A stretch of 64,000 nt of DNA from Stakelama portus (GTDB lineage: Bacteria; Pseudomonadota; Alphaproteobacteria; Sphingomonadales; Sphingomonadaceae), in assembly GCF_003171655.1 (NCBI RefSeq), contig NZ_QFZL01000003.1, forward strand, positions 248,001 to 312,000. Reading direction: 5' to 3'. This document shows, in pieces, positions 8,120 through 17,710 of the stretch. The stretch's first letter is position 1; each line of letters starts with the position of its first letter. A program made the position numbers and the translations under genes. The notes beneath the pieces were generated by a model that made no database searches, was not told the origin of the DNA, and saw only the letters and a program-made list of their open reading frames with translations.

Positions 8120-9376
8120 ATGCACCTCAAGGACCTCAAGAAGAAATCGCCCGCCGAACTGGTCGAAATGGCCGAAGCACTTGGTGTGGAAGGCGCGTCG
8201 ACGCTTCGAAAGCAGGATCTGCTCTTTGCGATCCTGAAAGCGCAGGCCGAAAACGGCGATCAGATCATGGGCGAAGGCACGATCGAAGTGCTGCCCGATG
8301 GTTTCGGTTTTCTTCGTTCGCCGGAGGCCAATTATCTGGCCGGTCCCGACGATATCTATGTTTCACCCAACCAGGTTCGGAAATTCGGTCTGCGGACCGG
8401 TGACACGGTCGAAGGTGAAATTCGCGCGCCCAAGGATGGCGAGCGCTATTTTGCGCTGACGCGCCTCTCGTCGATCAATTTCGACGATCCGGAGGCAGTG
8501 CGCCATCGCGTCAATTTCGACAATCTGACGCCGCTCTATCCCGATTCGAAGCTCTCGCTCGACACGCTCGATCCGACGGTGAAGGACAAGTCCGCCCGCG
8601 TGATCGACATCGTCTCGCCCCAGGGCAAGGGCCAGCGCGCATTGATCGTCGCCCCGCCCCGCGTCGGCAAGACCGTGCTGCTCCAGAACATCGCCAAGGC
8701 GATCACCGACAACCATCCCGAAGTCTTCCTGATCGTCCTGCTGATCGACGAGCGGCCGGAAGAAGTCACCGACATGCAGCGCAGCGTGAACGGCGAAGTG
8801 ATCAGTTCGACCTTCGACGAACCCGCGCAGCGCCATGTGCAGGTGTCCGAAATGGTGATCGAAAAGGCCAAGCGCCTGGTCGAGCACAAGAAGGACGTGG
8901 TCATCCTGCTCGATTCGATCACGCGTCTCGGCCGCGCCTACAACACCGTGGTGCCCAGTTCGGGCAAGGTGCTGACCGGCGGCGTCGATGCCAATGCACT
9001 GCAACGTCCGAAGCGTTTCTTCGGCGCGGCGCGCAACATCGAGGAAGGCGGTTCGCTGTCGATTATCGCGACCGCGCTGATCGATACCGGCAGCCGCATG
9101 GACGAAGTGATTTTCGAAGAGTTCAAGGGCACCGGTAACTCGGAAATCGTCCTGGACCGCAAGGTTGCCGACAAGCGTATTTTCCCGGCGCTCGATGTCG
9201 GCAAGTCGGGCACGCGCAAGGAAGAGCTGCTGGTCGACAAGGGCACGCTCAGCAAAATGTGGGTGTTGCGCCGTATCCTGATGCAGATGGGCACGGTCGA
9301 TGCCATGGAGTTCCTGCTCGACAAGATGAAGGATTCGAAGACCAACGAGGATTTCTTCGATTCGATGAATCAATAA
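8120..9376 (+). CDS. rho: Transcription termination factor Rho
   Basis: A 418-residue hexameric RNA helicase. The N-terminal helical Rho-N domain ([19 protein letters not shown]) is followed by the cold-shock-like RNA-binding domain (about 50-115, [13 protein letters not shown]), then the RecA-like motor with its P-loop at about 178-185 (APPRVGKT) and [12 protein letters not shown]. It ends Rho-dependent transcripts. There is no long insert, and the length is normal. It is followed after 18 bases by the TerC-family gene, probably co-transcribed. Confidence 0.97.
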   Translation: MHLKDLKKKSPAELVEMAEALGVEGASTLRKQDLLFAILKAQAENGDQIMGEGTIEVLPDGFGFLRSPEANYLAGPDDIYVSPNQVRKFGLRTGDTVEGEIRAPKDGERYFALTRLSSINFDDPEAVRHRVNFDNLTPLYPDSKLSLDTLDPTVKDKSARVIDIVSPQGKGQRALIVAPPRVGKTVLLQNIAKAITDNHPEVFLIVLLIDERPEEVTDMQRSVNGEVISSTFDEPAQRHVQVSEMVIEKAKRLVEHKKDVVILLDSITRLGRAYNTVVPSSGKVLTGGVDANALQRPKRFFGAARNIEEGGSLSIIATALIDTGSRMDEVIFEEFKGTGNSEIVLDRKVADKRIFPALDVGKSGTRKEELLVDKGTLSKMWVLRRILMQMGTVDAMEFLLDKMKDSKTNEDFFDSMNQ

Positions 9377-9394
9377 GCAGTTCAAGGGTTTGTG

Positions 9395-10111
9395 ATGTTC
9401 GAGATGTTGACGGTGGCCGCCGGTGCGGCGGGGCCGATGTCGTTGGGCGATATGTGGTCGCACATCATCGCGGACTTTTCGAATCTTGGTGAACCGGCGG
9501 CGCTGGCCGCCTTTTTTCAGGTTCTGATGATCGACCTGGTACTGGCCGGGGATAATGCGATCGTCGTCGGAGCACTGGCCGCGGGTTTGCCGGCGGATCA
9601 GCGCAAGAAGGTGATCCTGATCGGCATCGGCGCGGCGCTGGTGCTGCGGATTGCCTTTGCGCTCGTCGTGACCTGGCTGATGGGCATTGTCGGGCTGATC
9701 TTCGCCGGCGGCTTGCTGCTGTTGTGGGTCAGCTGGAAATTCTGGCGCGAAATCCGCGAAGGCCATGACCTTGACGATGGATCCGACGATACCGAGTCCG
9801 GCCTGAAGCCGGGCCGCAGTTTTGCCGCTGCGGCCTGGGCCGTCGCCGTCGCCGATGTTTCGATGAGCCTCGACAATGTGCTCGCGGTCGCGGGCGCAGC
9901 GCGCGAACATCCCGGTATTCTGATCGTCGGCCTGCTGCTTTCCGTCGCGCTGATGGGCCTGGCCGCGAACTTCATCGCCAAGCTGATCGACCGCTATCGC
10001 TGGATCGCATATTTCGGCCTTGCCGTGATCATATTCGTTGCCGGCAAGATGATCTATGAAGGCTGGGTCGGCGGCGCAGAAACACAGGGACTGATGTCCC
10101 TGTTTTTCTGA
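9395..10111 (+). CDS. TerC family integral membrane protein (YjbE-like)
   Basis: A 238-residue membrane protein with about seven helices and the family's two acidic motifs: IDLVLAGDNAIVV near residue 45, and DVSMSLDNVLAVAG near 150. Related TerC/Alx/YjbE proteins are linked to manganese or calcium export and loading of exported metalloproteins; the substrate here is not known. ATG 9395 follows AAGGG; a GTG sits one codon earlier. The last codons overlap an intrinsic terminator. Confidence 0.88.
   Translation: MFEMLTVAAGAAGPMSLGDMWSHIIADFSNLGEPAALAAFFQVLMIDLVLAGDNAIVVGALAAGLPADQRKKVILIGIGAALVLRIAFALVVTWLMGIVGLIFAGGLLLLWVSWKFWREIREGHDLDDGSDDTESGLKPGRSFAAAAWAVAVADVSMSLDNVLAVAGAAREHPGILIVGLLLSVALMGLAANFIAKLIDRYRWIAYFGLAVIIFVAGKMIYEGWVGGAETQGLMSLFF
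10085..10107 (+). terminator. Intrinsic terminator of rho-terC
   Basis: A seven-base stem, CAGGGAC (10085-10091) and GTCCCTG (10096-10102), with a TGAT loop, followed by TTTTT (10103-10107). It lies within the last codons of the terC-like gene. On the opposite strand the same stem is preceded by an A-run, and could also stop the convergent dienelactone hydrolase transcript. Confidence 0.8.
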
Positions 10112-10133
10112 AAAACGCCTATTTTACAGTAGC

Positions 10134-10832
10134 TTAGGATAGGTTTTTCGCGAAGAATTCGGCAGTGCGCTGGTCCGCCAGTTGCGCCGATTGCTCCGAA
10201 CGGCGCTTGCCCATCTCGGTTGCGAAGCCATGGTCTTCGCCGGGATAATCATACAGCGTCACCTGCGGATGATCATCCAGCCCCTCGTGCATTTTCGCTT
10301 GAGTCTCCTTGTCGACAAAGCCGTCCTCTGTCGGGATGTGGAGCATCAGCGGGTGACCGATGGCGTTTTTCTCGCGCAGGAGATTGTCGATACCAACACC
10401 ATAATAGCCGACTGCGGCGTCGACATCGGTGCGTGCGGCGGTCATGAAAGCCAGCCTGCCGCCCAGGCAATAGCCGACCGCGCCGACCTTGCCGCCATTG
10501 GCCATTTCGCGCGCTTTCCTGATCGTCGCTTCGATGTCGCGAACGCCGGCGTCCTGATTGAACTTGCCCATCAGATCGAGCGCGCGTTTGAATTCGGGTT
10601 CGACATCGGGATCGAGCTCGACGCCCGGTTCTAGCCGCCAGAACAGGTCGGGGGCGATGGCAAGATAGCCATCCGAGGCAAGCTTGTCGCACTTGCGGCG
10701 GATGCCTTCATTGACGCCGAAAATCTCCTGGATGACGACGATCGCGGCTTTCGGCGCCTGATGGGGCATCGCGCAATAGGCGGAGAAACTGCCGCTCTTG
10801 TCGAGCGTTTCGATTGTAATGCTCTCACCCAT
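10134..10832 (-). CDS. Dienelactone hydrolase family protein
   Basis: A 232-residue alpha/beta hydrolase. The nucleophile is Cys122 in VGYCLGGRLA. The glutamate that activates Cys in true dienelactone hydrolases is present as Glu36 (IQEIFGVN). The acid is in TEDGFVD and the His is His201 (EDHGF). The family opens lactone rings such as dienelactone in chlorocatechol breakdown, but many members act on other esters; no catabolic genes are nearby, so the substrate is open. It is convergent with the TerC gene. Confidence 0.88.
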   Translation of the reverse strand: MGESITIETLDKSGSFSAYCAMPHQAPKAAIVVIQEIFGVNEGIRRKCDKLASDGYLAIAPDLFWRLEPGVELDPDVEPEFKRALDLMGKFNQDAGVRDIEATIRKAREMANGGKVGAVGYCLGGRLAFMTAARTDVDAAVGYYGVGIDNLLREKNAIGHPLMLHIPTEDGFVDKETQAKMHEGLDDHPQVTLYDYPGEDHGFATEMGKRRSEQSAQLADQRTAEFFAKNLS

Positions 10833-10926
10833 GGCTTCGCTCCCTTGCCGATTATCACTAGCAGTGCCTAAGTCGTACGCACATTGCTAGCAGCCGGGCG
10901 TCGGGGCGCTCAAGTGGAGAAGCCGA

Positions 10927-11160
10927 ATGAAGATCAATGTCGAAGTCGAGTGCACTCCCGAAGAAGCGCGCCGGGCGATGGGTTTGCCGGATATGGCGCC
11001 GGTGCATGAGAAGTATGTGTCGATGCTGGTGGATACGATCGGCACCAACCCCAGCCCCGAACTTGTCGAGACGGTAATGCGCAGTTGGGCACCGATGGGC
11101 GAAGCCGGGCTCAATTTCTGGCGACGCATGTTTGAAACGGGCGGCAAGTCGGGCAGCTGA
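10927..11160 (+). CDS. DUF6489 family small protein
   Basis: A 77-residue soluble protein of unknown function, starting MKINVEVECTPEEARRAMGL. It resembles, from memory, the DUF6489 family found in alphaproteobacteria and often placed beside mnmE. GGAG stands upstream of ATG 10927. There are no membrane segments. It ends 5 bases before mnmE and is likely co-transcribed. Confidence 0.75.
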   Translation: MKINVEVECTPEEARRAMGLPDMAPVHEKYVSMLVDTIGTNPSPELVETVMRSWAPMGEAGLNFWRRMFETGGKSGS

Positions 11161-11165
11161 ATTTC

Positions 11166-12452
11166 GTGCATACGATTTTCGCGGTTTCCAGCGGCATGCC
11201 GCCCGCGGCGATCGCAGTGCTGAGGATCAGCGGCGAGGCCGCTTTTTCCGCTGCAAAGGGATTGGCGGGAAGCCTGCCGTCGCCGCGCCAGGCCGGCGTG
11301 CGGCTGTTACGCGATCCTGCCAATGGCGATCCGCTCGACCGCGCGCTCATGCTCTGCTTTCCAGGGCCCGCCAGCGCGACGGGTGAGGATATTGTCGAAC
11401 TGCACCTTCATGGCGGACGGGCGGTGGTCCGCAGCGTCGAGCGAGCGCTCGACGCGATGGCGGATCTGCGTCGCGCCGAGCCGGGCGAATTTACGCGTCG
11501 CGCGCTGGCCAATGGGCGGATCGACCTTACCGAGGCCGAGGGTCTCGGCGATCTTCTTTCCGCAGAGACCGAGAGCCAGCGGCGGCAGGCATTGGGGGTT
11601 GCCGAAGGGGGTCTGCGCCGCACCATCGCGCTGTGGACCGAGCGGCTGTTGGGAATAGCGGCGGGTGTCGAGGCGTTGCTCGATCATGGCGATGAGGAAG
11701 ATGTCGCGTCGACGGCGAGCGTTCGGCGACTGGGCGAAACGGCCGGAGCGCTTGCGGACGAGATCGATGCGGTTCTGGCGCTACCACCGGCGGAGCGGTT
11801 ACGCGACGGCATTCGCGTGGTGCTGGCGGGCCCGCCCAATGCCGGGAAGTCGACATTGATCAATGCGCTGGCGGGGCGCGAAGCGGCGATTGTCTCGCCG
11901 GTGGCCGGCACGACGCGCGATCGGATCGAAGTTCCGCTCGTGCGCGATGGCATTGCCTATCTTTTTACCGATACTGCCGGGCTTGCCGATGCGACTGACG
12001 ACGCGATCGAGGAGGTAGGGATCGCACGCGCGCGCGAGGCGATGGCGCGCGCCGACATTCTGCTGTGGCTGGGCGATGAATCGCCGCCCCCGCATCCGAG
12101 GATCCTCTCGCTGCATCCGCGCAGCGATAAGGCAGCGCGAGCAACCGTGCCGATGAGTCGCCTTGGCGTTTCGGCGGCTACCGGAGAGGGATTGCCGGAA
12201 TTATGGACTGCGCTGGGTGAGGCCGCGCGCGACCTGTTGCCGCCGGAAGATGCGCTGAGCTTCAACCAGCGCCAGCACGGGCTGGCATCGCAAGCGGCGG
12301 CGGCGCTGCGCCGTGCGGCTGACGAGACAGACGAAGTGCTGATGGCCGAGGATTTGCGCGCGGCGCGCCAGGCGTTCGATGCGATTACCGGGCGGGCCGA
12401 TGTCGAATCGATGCTCGATGCGCTGTTTTCGCGCTTTTGCATCGGCAAATAG
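11166..12452 (+). CDS. mnmE: tRNA uridine-5-carboxymethylaminomethyl modification GTPase MnmE
   Basis: A 428-residue GTPase that works with MnmG to modify wobble uridine 34. The N-terminal folate-binding domain starts HTIFAVSSGMPPAAIAVLR. The inserted G domain has its P-loop at 222-229 (GPPNAGKS), a switch Thr in VAGTTRD, and G3 DTAGL at 269-273. The C-terminal CIGK (425-428) is the conserved catalytic-site tail. The G4 position reads LSLHPRSDKA in place of a plain NKxD. The start is GTG 11166. Confidence 0.95.
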   Translation: MHTIFAVSSGMPPAAIAVLRISGEAAFSAAKGLAGSLPSPRQAGVRLLRDPANGDPLDRALMLCFPGPASATGEDIVELHLHGGRAVVRSVERALDAMADLRRAEPGEFTRRALANGRIDLTEAEGLGDLLSAETESQRRQALGVAEGGLRRTIALWTERLLGIAAGVEALLDHGDEEDVASTASVRRLGETAGALADEIDAVLALPPAERLRDGIRVVLAGPPNAGKSTLINALAGREAAIVSPVAGTTRDRIEVPLVRDGIAYLFTDTAGLADATDDAIEEVGIARAREAMARADILLWLGDESPPPHPRILSLHPRSDKAARATVPMSRLGVSAATGEGLPELWTALGEAARDLLPPEDALSFNQRQHGLASQAAAALRRAADETDEVLMAEDLRAARQAFDAITGRADVESMLDALFSRFCIGK

Positions 12453-12457
12453 CGACG

Positions 12458-12473
12458 TGTTCCACGTGGAACA
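12458..12473. promoter_or_regulatory. parS: parS centromere site 1
   Basis: TGTTCCACGTGGAACA is a perfect 16-base palindrome (18 bases with the flanking G and C). It differs from the classic parS TGTTTCACGTGAAACA only by a symmetrical change. It lies between mnmE and mnmG, about 6.5 kb from the predicted oriC and 3.3 kb from parB. Confidence 0.93.
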
Positions 12474-12475
12474 CT

Positions 12476-12504
12476 TTGACGTGGCGCGATCAACGCTCTA
12501 GCGC
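12476..12504 (+). promoter_or_regulatory. Candidate promoter of mnmG, beside parS
   Basis: TTGACGT (12476-12482), 14 bases, then TCTAGCGC (12497-12504), close to the alphaproteobacterial housekeeping pattern. The predicted start site falls at the mnmG ATG (12511), so the mRNA would have little or no leader. The -35 element begins 2 bases after parS, so ParB binding could affect it. Confidence 0.55.
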
Positions 12505-12510
12505 GACGCC

Positions 12511-14346
12511 ATGGCGGAATTCGATGTCATCGTAATCGGTGGCGGTCATGCAGGCACCGAGGCAGCGGCCGCGGCGGCGCGCCGTGGCGCGCGCACGGCG
12601 TTGGTCAGCTTCGATCTGACCAAGCTTGGCGCGATGTCGTGCAATCCTGCGATCGGTGGGCTCGGAAAAGGCCATCTGGTCCGCGAAGTTGACGCATTTG
12701 ACGGGCTGATTGCGCAAGCAGCCGATGCGGCGGCGATCCATTATCGCATGCTCAACCGCAGCAAGGGCGCCGCGGTTCAGGGTCCGCGGATCCAGGCGGA
12801 CCGAAAGCTCTACGCACGCGCGATTCAGGAGATGCTGAAGGCGCAGGACGGTCTGACGCTGATCGCCGGCGAGGTTTCGGCGCTTCAGATCGTCTCGGGT
12901 CGTGTCGCCGGGGTGATTCTGGGCGATGGTACGCCATTGTCCGGTAGTGCAGTGGTGCTGGCCACGGGAACGTTTCTGGGTGGCAAGATCTTTCGCGGTG
13001 AAGAGCGGCTGGACGGCGGCCGTATCGGTGAAGCGGCAGCTTCCCGCATTGCGGAACAGCTGCGCGAACTCGCCTTGCCGATGGCGCGGCTCAAGACGGG
13101 AACGCCGCCGCGTCTGGACGGACGCACGATCGCCTGGGGAACGCTTGACGAGCAACCAAGCGACAGTGAATTCTGGACCATGTCGCCGATGGTGGCGCGG
13201 CGCGTATTGCCCCAGCTTCACTGTGCAGTGACGCGCACCAATGAAGTCGTACATGGCATCATTCGCAGCGATCTCGAGCGATCGCCGCTGTTTTCCGGTG
13301 CCATCGGAGGTCAGGGGCCGCGCTATTGCCCGTCGATAGAAGACAAGATTCATCGGTTCGGCGATCGCGACGGCCACCAGATCTTTCTCGAGCCCGAGGG
13401 GCTCGATACCCATCTGGTCTACCCCAACGGCCTATCCACCTCGTTACCCGCCGATACGCAGCAGGCGATGGTGAATGCCATCCCCGGACTTGCGCGGGCG
13501 CAGATCGTCGTCCCGGGCTATGCAGTCGAATATGATTATATCGATCCGCGGACACTGGATCGGACGCTCGCCCTGCCGGCGATTCCGGGCGTTTTCTTTG
13601 CCGGCCAAATCAACGGTACCACGGGGTATGAAGAGGCGGCAGGCCAGGGACTGATTGCTGGATTGAATGCCGCGGCACATGCCTGTGCCCTGCCCTCCGT
13701 CACGCTGTCGCGCGAGAGCAGCTATCTCGGCGTGATGATCGATGATCTTGTACTGCAGGGCGTGACCGAGCCCTATCGTATGCTTACGGCGCGTGCGGAA
13801 TATCGGCTGCGCCTTCGGGCGGACAATGCCGAGGCGCGCCTGACGCCGATTGCCGAAGCCGCTGGTTGTTTGCGTGCACCGCGCCGCGAGCGGGTTCAGA
13901 TGCGTCGCGACGGCTTTGCTGCGCTGACCACTGCTTTTTCGATCCCGCTGACGGCCTCGCAACTCTATGCGCGGGGAATTCCCGTCGCACAGGACGGTGC
14001 GCGACGCACCGCCTCCGAATGGCTCCGCTTTCCGGATATCACCCCAGAACAACTGGTCGGCGATCTCGATATCCCCGAAGCGCTGGTCCGGGAGTTCGTT
14101 TCCGACGCGCGGTACGCGCCCTATCTGGAGCGGCAACAGGCCGAGATCGACGCGCAACGGGCGAATGATCGCGTCGCTTTGCCGGCAGACCTCGATTTCG
14201 CGGCGATCGCCGGGCTTTCGAATGAAATGGTCGAGCGGCTTTCCGCCGCGCGCCCTGCCACGCTGGGCGAATGCGCGCGGATTCGCGGCATCACGCCTGC
14301 AGCGGTCTCTGCAATCTATCTCCACAGCAAGCGTAGAGCGGCATGA
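12511..14346 (+). CDS. mnmG: tRNA uridine-5-carboxymethylaminomethyl modification enzyme MnmG (GidA)
   Basis: A 611-residue FAD enzyme and partner of MnmE. The dinucleotide-binding motif [11 protein letters not shown] is at 9-19. Family signatures [24 protein letters not shown] and [14 protein letters not shown] are present, and the C-terminal helical domain recruits MnmE. The start has no clear Shine-Dalgarno, which fits a leaderless message from the promoter just upstream. The stop overlaps rsmG by 4 bases. Confidence 0.97.
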   Translation: MAEFDVIVIGGGHAGTEAAAAAARRGARTALVSFDLTKLGAMSCNPAIGGLGKGHLVREVDAFDGLIAQAADAAAIHYRMLNRSKGAAVQGPRIQADRKLYARAIQEMLKAQDGLTLIAGEVSALQIVSGRVAGVILGDGTPLSGSAVVLATGTFLGGKIFRGEERLDGGRIGEAAASRIAEQLRELALPMARLKTGTPPRLDGRTIAWGTLDEQPSDSEFWTMSPMVARRVLPQLHCAVTRTNEVVHGIIRSDLERSPLFSGAIGGQGPRYCPSIEDKIHRFGDRDGHQIFLEPEGLDTHLVYPNGLSTSLPADTQQAMVNAIPGLARAQIVVPGYAVEYDYIDPRTLDRTLALPAIPGVFFAGQINGTTGYEEAAGQGLIAGLNAAAHACALPSVTLSRESSYLGVMIDDLVLQGVTEPYRMLTARAEYRLRLRADNAEARLTPIAEAAGCLRAPRRERVQMRRDGFAALTTAFSIPLTASQLYARGIPVAQDGARRTASEWLRFPDITPEQLVGDLDIPEALVREFVSDARYAPYLERQQAEIDAQRANDRVALPADLDFAAIAGLSNEMVERLSAARPATLGECARIRGITPAAVSAIYLHSKRRAA

Positions 14347-14969
14347 CCGAGGAAGAGGCGCGCGCCTGGATTGTCGACCGATTCGATGTTCCACGTGAAA
14401 CGTTGCTCGCAGATTATGTGGCGCTGTTGCTTGCAGAGGCGGAGCATCAGAACCTCATATCCGCCAGCACGGTGGATACGCTGTGGTCGCGGCATATCGT
14501 CGATTCGGCTCAGTTGCTGCTGCTGGCCGGGGAAAAGGTCGGCGGAACATGGGTGGATATCGGAACCGGCGCCGGCCTGCCGGGGATCGTTGTCGCCATT
14601 CTCGAACCCCGCAACCACTATGTTCTTGTCGAGCCGCGCGGCAAGCGTGTGGCGTTTCTGGAGCAGTGTGTCGCACAGCTGGGTCTTGCGGACCGTGTGC
14701 AGGTTATCGGATCGAAGATAGAGCGGTATAGCCCTCCCCATCGCGCCGATATCGTTTCGGCACGCGCGGTAGCGCCTTTACCCAATCTGTTCGCTTCGGC
14801 GGCGCCATCGACATCGCGAAAGACGCTATGGCTGCTGCCAAAAGGACGAAATGCGCAATCAGAGGTGGAAGCCGCGCGCAGGGCGTGGCAAGGTTCGTTC
14901 CACGTGGAACAGAGCGTCACTGATCCTGAATCCGGCATTGTCGTCGCACGGGAGGTTCGCCCGAGATGA
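14343..14969 (+). CDS. rsmG: 16S rRNA (guanine527-N7)-methyltransferase RsmG (GidB)
   Basis: A 208-residue SAM methyltransferase acting on G527 of 16S rRNA. The SAM loop is in [14 protein letters not shown], preceded by the family's [13 protein letters not shown]. The codons for FDVPRET near residue 16 and for FHVEQ near 187 are also parS sites. It overlaps mnmG and parA by 4 bases each. Confidence 0.95.
   Translation: MTEEEARAWIVDRFDVPRETLLADYVALLLAEAEHQNLISASTVDTLWSRHIVDSAQLLLLAGEKVGGTWVDIGTGAGLPGIVVAILEPRNHYVLVEPRGKRVAFLEQCVAQLGLADRVQVIGSKIERYSPPHRADIVSARAVAPLPNLFASAAPSTSRKTLWLLPKGRNAQSEVEAARRAWQGSFHVEQSVTDPESGIVVAREVRPR
14387..14402. promoter_or_regulatory. parS: parS site 2, inside rsmG
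   Basis: TGTTCCACGTGAAACG: it keeps the central CCACGTG, and 15 of 16 bases fit TGTTYCACGTGRAACA. It lies in the first 60 bases of rsmG and encodes DVPRET. Confidence 0.85.
14896..14911. promoter_or_regulatory. parS: parS site 3, near the end of rsmG
   Basis: CGTTCCACGTGGAACA: 15 of 16 bases match site 1. It lies 55 bases upstream of the parA start, inside the rsmG reading frame. The position would also allow ParB to influence parAB transcription if a promoter is present there. Confidence 0.88.
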
Positions 14970-15748
14970 TTTGTATCGCCATCGCCAACCAAAAGGGCGG
15001 AGTCGGCAAGACGACAACAGCAATCAACGTCGGCACCGCGCTCGCCGCGACGGGCCAGCGGGTCTTGCTGATCGATCTCGACCCTCAGGGAAATGCGTCG
15101 ACCGGTCTGGGCATCAGTCGCGCCGACCGCGAAAGCTCGACCTATGATCTGCTGGTTGGGGAGGCGACGCCCGACGAAGTCGCCATTCCGACCCGGGTTC
15201 CCGGGCTCGATATCGTCCCGGCGACTCAGGATCTGTCCGGCGCCGAGATCGAATTGATCGAATTCGATGCGCGGACCCATCGTCTCGACGCTGCAATCGG
15301 GCGCGATACCAGCGATCGATGGGACGTCGTCCTGATCGATTGCCCGCCCTCGCTCGGCCTGCTCACGATCAATGCGATGGTTGCCTCGCACGCCCTGCTG
15401 GTGCCGCTCCAGTGCGAGTTTTTTGCGCTCGAAGGGCTCAGCCAGCTGCTCAATACCGTCGAGCGTATCCGCGGCCGATTTAACCCCGGTCTTTCGATCC
15501 TGGGCGTGGTGCTTACCATGTATGACCGGCGCAACCGCCTGACCGACCAGGTTTCGGACGATGTCCGTGCCGTCCTCGGCCGCGTCGTGTTCGAAACCGT
15601 CATTCCGCGGAACGTTCGCCTGTCCGAAGCGCCCAGCCATGGCGTGCCCGCGCTGATTTACGATTATAAATGCGCGGGTTCGGAAGCCTATATCGCGCTC
15701 GCACGCGAAGTGATCGATCGCCTGCCCAAGCTTAAGAAGGCCGCATGA
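14966..15748 (+). CDS. parA: Chromosome partitioning ATPase ParA (Soj)
   Basis: A 260-residue deviant-Walker ATPase. KGGVGKTT is at 10-17, with both signature lysines. Walker A' LLIDLDPQGNAS and Walker B VVLIDCPPSLG follow. It binds the nucleoid and is stimulated by ParB to move the origin region. There is no N-terminal DNA-binding extension, so it is the chromosomal type. It overlaps rsmG and parB by 4 bases. Confidence 0.97.
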   Translation: MICIAIANQKGGVGKTTTAINVGTALAATGQRVLLIDLDPQGNASTGLGISRADRESSTYDLLVGEATPDEVAIPTRVPGLDIVPATQDLSGAEIELIEFDARTHRLDAAIGRDTSDRWDVVLIDCPPSLGLLTINAMVASHALLVPLQCEFFALEGLSQLLNTVERIRGRFNPGLSILGVVLTMYDRRNRLTDQVSDDVRAVLGRVVFETVIPRNVRLSEAPSHGVPALIYDYKCAGSEAYIALAREVIDRLPKLKKAA

Positions 15749-16662
15749 CCGACACCCCCCCTTCTCCCGCCGCCAGCCGCAAACAGCGTCCCGGCCTTGG
15801 CCGTGGCCTCAGCGCGCTTCTGGGCGAATCGGCTGCCGAGGAACCGATTGGCGATGGTGATCTCAGCGCGGGGATTCGGACGCTGCCCGTCACGGCGCTA
15901 GCACCGCATCCCGAACAGCCGCGCCGGCATTTCGATGACGATGCGCTCGACGAACTGGCGGGATCGATCAAGGCACGCGGCCTGATTCAGCCGATTGTCG
16001 TCCGGCCGCACGGCAAGGGATATCAGATCGTTGCCGGCGAACGCCGCTGGCGTGCGGCGCAGCGGGCGCGCCTGCACGAAGTCCCGGTGGTGATCCGCGA
16101 CCTGACCGAAGCGGAAACGCTCGAAATCGCGCTGCTCGAAAATATCCAGCGCCAGGACCTCAATGCGATCGAAGAGGCGGACGCCTATCGCAAGCTGATC
16201 GACGAGTTCCATCATACGCAGGAAGCACTTTCGCGCATCGTTCACAAATCGCGCAGCCATATCGCCAATCTGATGCGCTTGCTCGACCTTCCCGCCGGCG
16301 TGCAGCGGATGGTGGTCGATGGCTCGCTCAAAATGGGCCATGCGCGGGCGCTGATCGGTGCGCAGGATCCCGAAGTGCTTGCCCGCAAGGTGGTCGATCA
16401 GGATCTTTCGGTACGCCAGACCGAAGAGCTTGTCCGCCGCGCCAAGCCCGGGGGCGCTGCGGGGGCTTCGTCTGCGCGACGCGGCGACAGCGGATCGGGA
16501 AGCGATGCCGATATCGCCGCGCTTGAAAATCAGCTGGGCGACGTGCTGGGTCTGCGCGTGAAAATCACGCATGGGCCAAAGGGCGGGACGCTTGCCCTCT
16601 CCTATTCCTCGCTCGACCAGCTCGACATGGTGTGCCAGCGGTTGAGCGGCGAACGCATCTGA
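15745..16662 (+). CDS. parB: Chromosome partitioning protein ParB (Spo0J), CTPase clamp
   Basis: A 305-residue protein. The N-terminal ParA-stimulating segment is RPGLGRGLSALLG (15-27). The CTP-binding domain has GERRWRA at 98-104 and ENIQRQDLNAIEEADAY at 132-148. The helix-turn-helix (about 165-190, ALSRIVHKSRSHIANLMRL) binds parS, and the C terminus dimerises. It loads at the parS sites reported here. It is convergent with holA, 34 bases away. Confidence 0.97.
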   Translation: MTDTPPSPAASRKQRPGLGRGLSALLGESAAEEPIGDGDLSAGIRTLPVTALAPHPEQPRRHFDDDALDELAGSIKARGLIQPIVVRPHGKGYQIVAGERRWRAAQRARLHEVPVVIRDLTEAETLEIALLENIQRQDLNAIEEADAYRKLIDEFHHTQEALSRIVHKSRSHIANLMRLLDLPAGVQRMVVDGSLKMGHARALIGAQDPEVLARKVVDQDLSVRQTEELVRRAKPGGAAGASSARRGDSGSGSDADIAALENQLGDVLGLRVKITHGPKGGTLALSYSSLDQLDMVCQRLSGERI

Positions 16663-16696
16663 CGCGCATAAAGGACGGGAACCGGTCTGTCCTGCG

Positions 16697-17710
16697 CTAG
16701 CGCATCCGTGCCGCGGCGCGAGCAATCGCGGCGCATTCCGCCTCCGCCAGCACTTCGCCCGCGCTCGCGCCATGCATCATCGCGCGTTCGGCTGCGCGTG
16801 TCCGGTCGATCGCATGCGCCAGCTGGCGGGCGCTCCACCGTTTCAGCGCGCGCACAGTCGCTGCCCGTTCGCGGAAGAAAATCCGTTCGGCAAGCTGTTC
16901 GATCGACTGCCCGGCATCGACCTGCGCGCGCAGCTCGGCCAACGCGATCAGTCGCCGAGTCAGCATGCGCAGCAACGGGATTCCCGATCCCCCGCCGGCG
17001 TTGAGCTCGGCGAGTTCGTCGCCGATCTCGCGCGTTCGCCCTTCGATGATCGCTTCGATCGTGCGGAAAAGTTCGGGTTCGCCGATATCGGCTCCGATCG
17101 CCTCCAGCGCCAGCGGATCGGCGTCGCGCGGCCGCTCCGGTGCGGCATCGAGGAACAATGCGAGCTTTTCGATCTCGCGCGTCAGGATCGCGCGATCGCC
17201 CGCGGCGGCGGAAGCAAGCTGGCTTGCGGTCTCCCCGACCAGCCGAAGGCCATGGTCGCGCGCGATACTCGCGGCGAGCCTGGCGGCATCCTGCCCCTCG
17301 GGCACGTAAAAGGCCTGCGCCAGCGCCAGCGGCGAAGCAATCGCCAGCTTCACGAGCTTGCTGCTGTTCTTGAGCGACGGCCCGGTCGCCACGACCGGAT
17401 TTTCCCCTGCCTCGCTTTCGAGCAACAACCGAAAGGCTTCGGTGATGCCGTCCTCCGCGCCCATTACTCGAATCAGTCGCCGCTCGCCGAACAGCGACAG
17501 CGACGCCGCCTCATCGGCGAGACGCCCAGGAGAATCGCGTAACTCTTTGATATTTAAGTCTATTTTCTCGACGTTCGGGTCGATTGCGCTGGCCAGTTTT
17601 GCGGCAATGTCGCCCGCACCTGCTTCATCCGGCCCATAGAGAAGATAAAGGCGGACCTTGCGGTCGGGCGCGGCAAGCTGCGCCCGCATCTGGGCTGCGC
17701 TGGCTTTCAC
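16697..17710 (-). CDS. holA: DNA polymerase III delta subunit
   Basis: A 337-residue clamp-loader subunit that opens the beta clamp. It begins KVRLYLLYGPDEAGAGDIAAKL, the domain I start that replaces a working P-loop. It contains the beta-clamp contact region (SLSLFGERRLIRV) and helical domains II-III. Its ATG 17710 overlaps lptE by 4 bases. It is the last gene of DUF3576-leuS-lptE-holA; the leuS-lptE-holA order is conserved in many Proteobacteria. Confidence 0.92.
   Translation of the reverse strand: MKASAAQMRAQLAAPDRKVRLYLLYGPDEAGAGDIAAKLASAIDPNVEKIDLNIKELRDSPGRLADEAASLSLFGERRLIRVMGAEDGITEAFRLLLESEAGENPVVATGPSLKNSSKLVKLAIASPLALAQAFYVPEGQDAARLAASIARDHGLRLVGETASQLASAAAGDRAILTREIEKLALFLDAAPERPRDADPLALEAIGADIGEPELFRTIEAIIEGRTREIGDELAELNAGGGSGIPLLRMLTRRLIALAELRAQVDAGQSIEQLAERIFFRERAATVRALKRWSARQLAHAIDRTRAAERAMMHGASAGEVLAEAECAAIARAAARMR

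Noticed and set aside
8363..9910. 515-codon minus-strand frame opposite rho and the TerC gene
   Set aside because: It spans two well-supported genes and has no recognisable domain.
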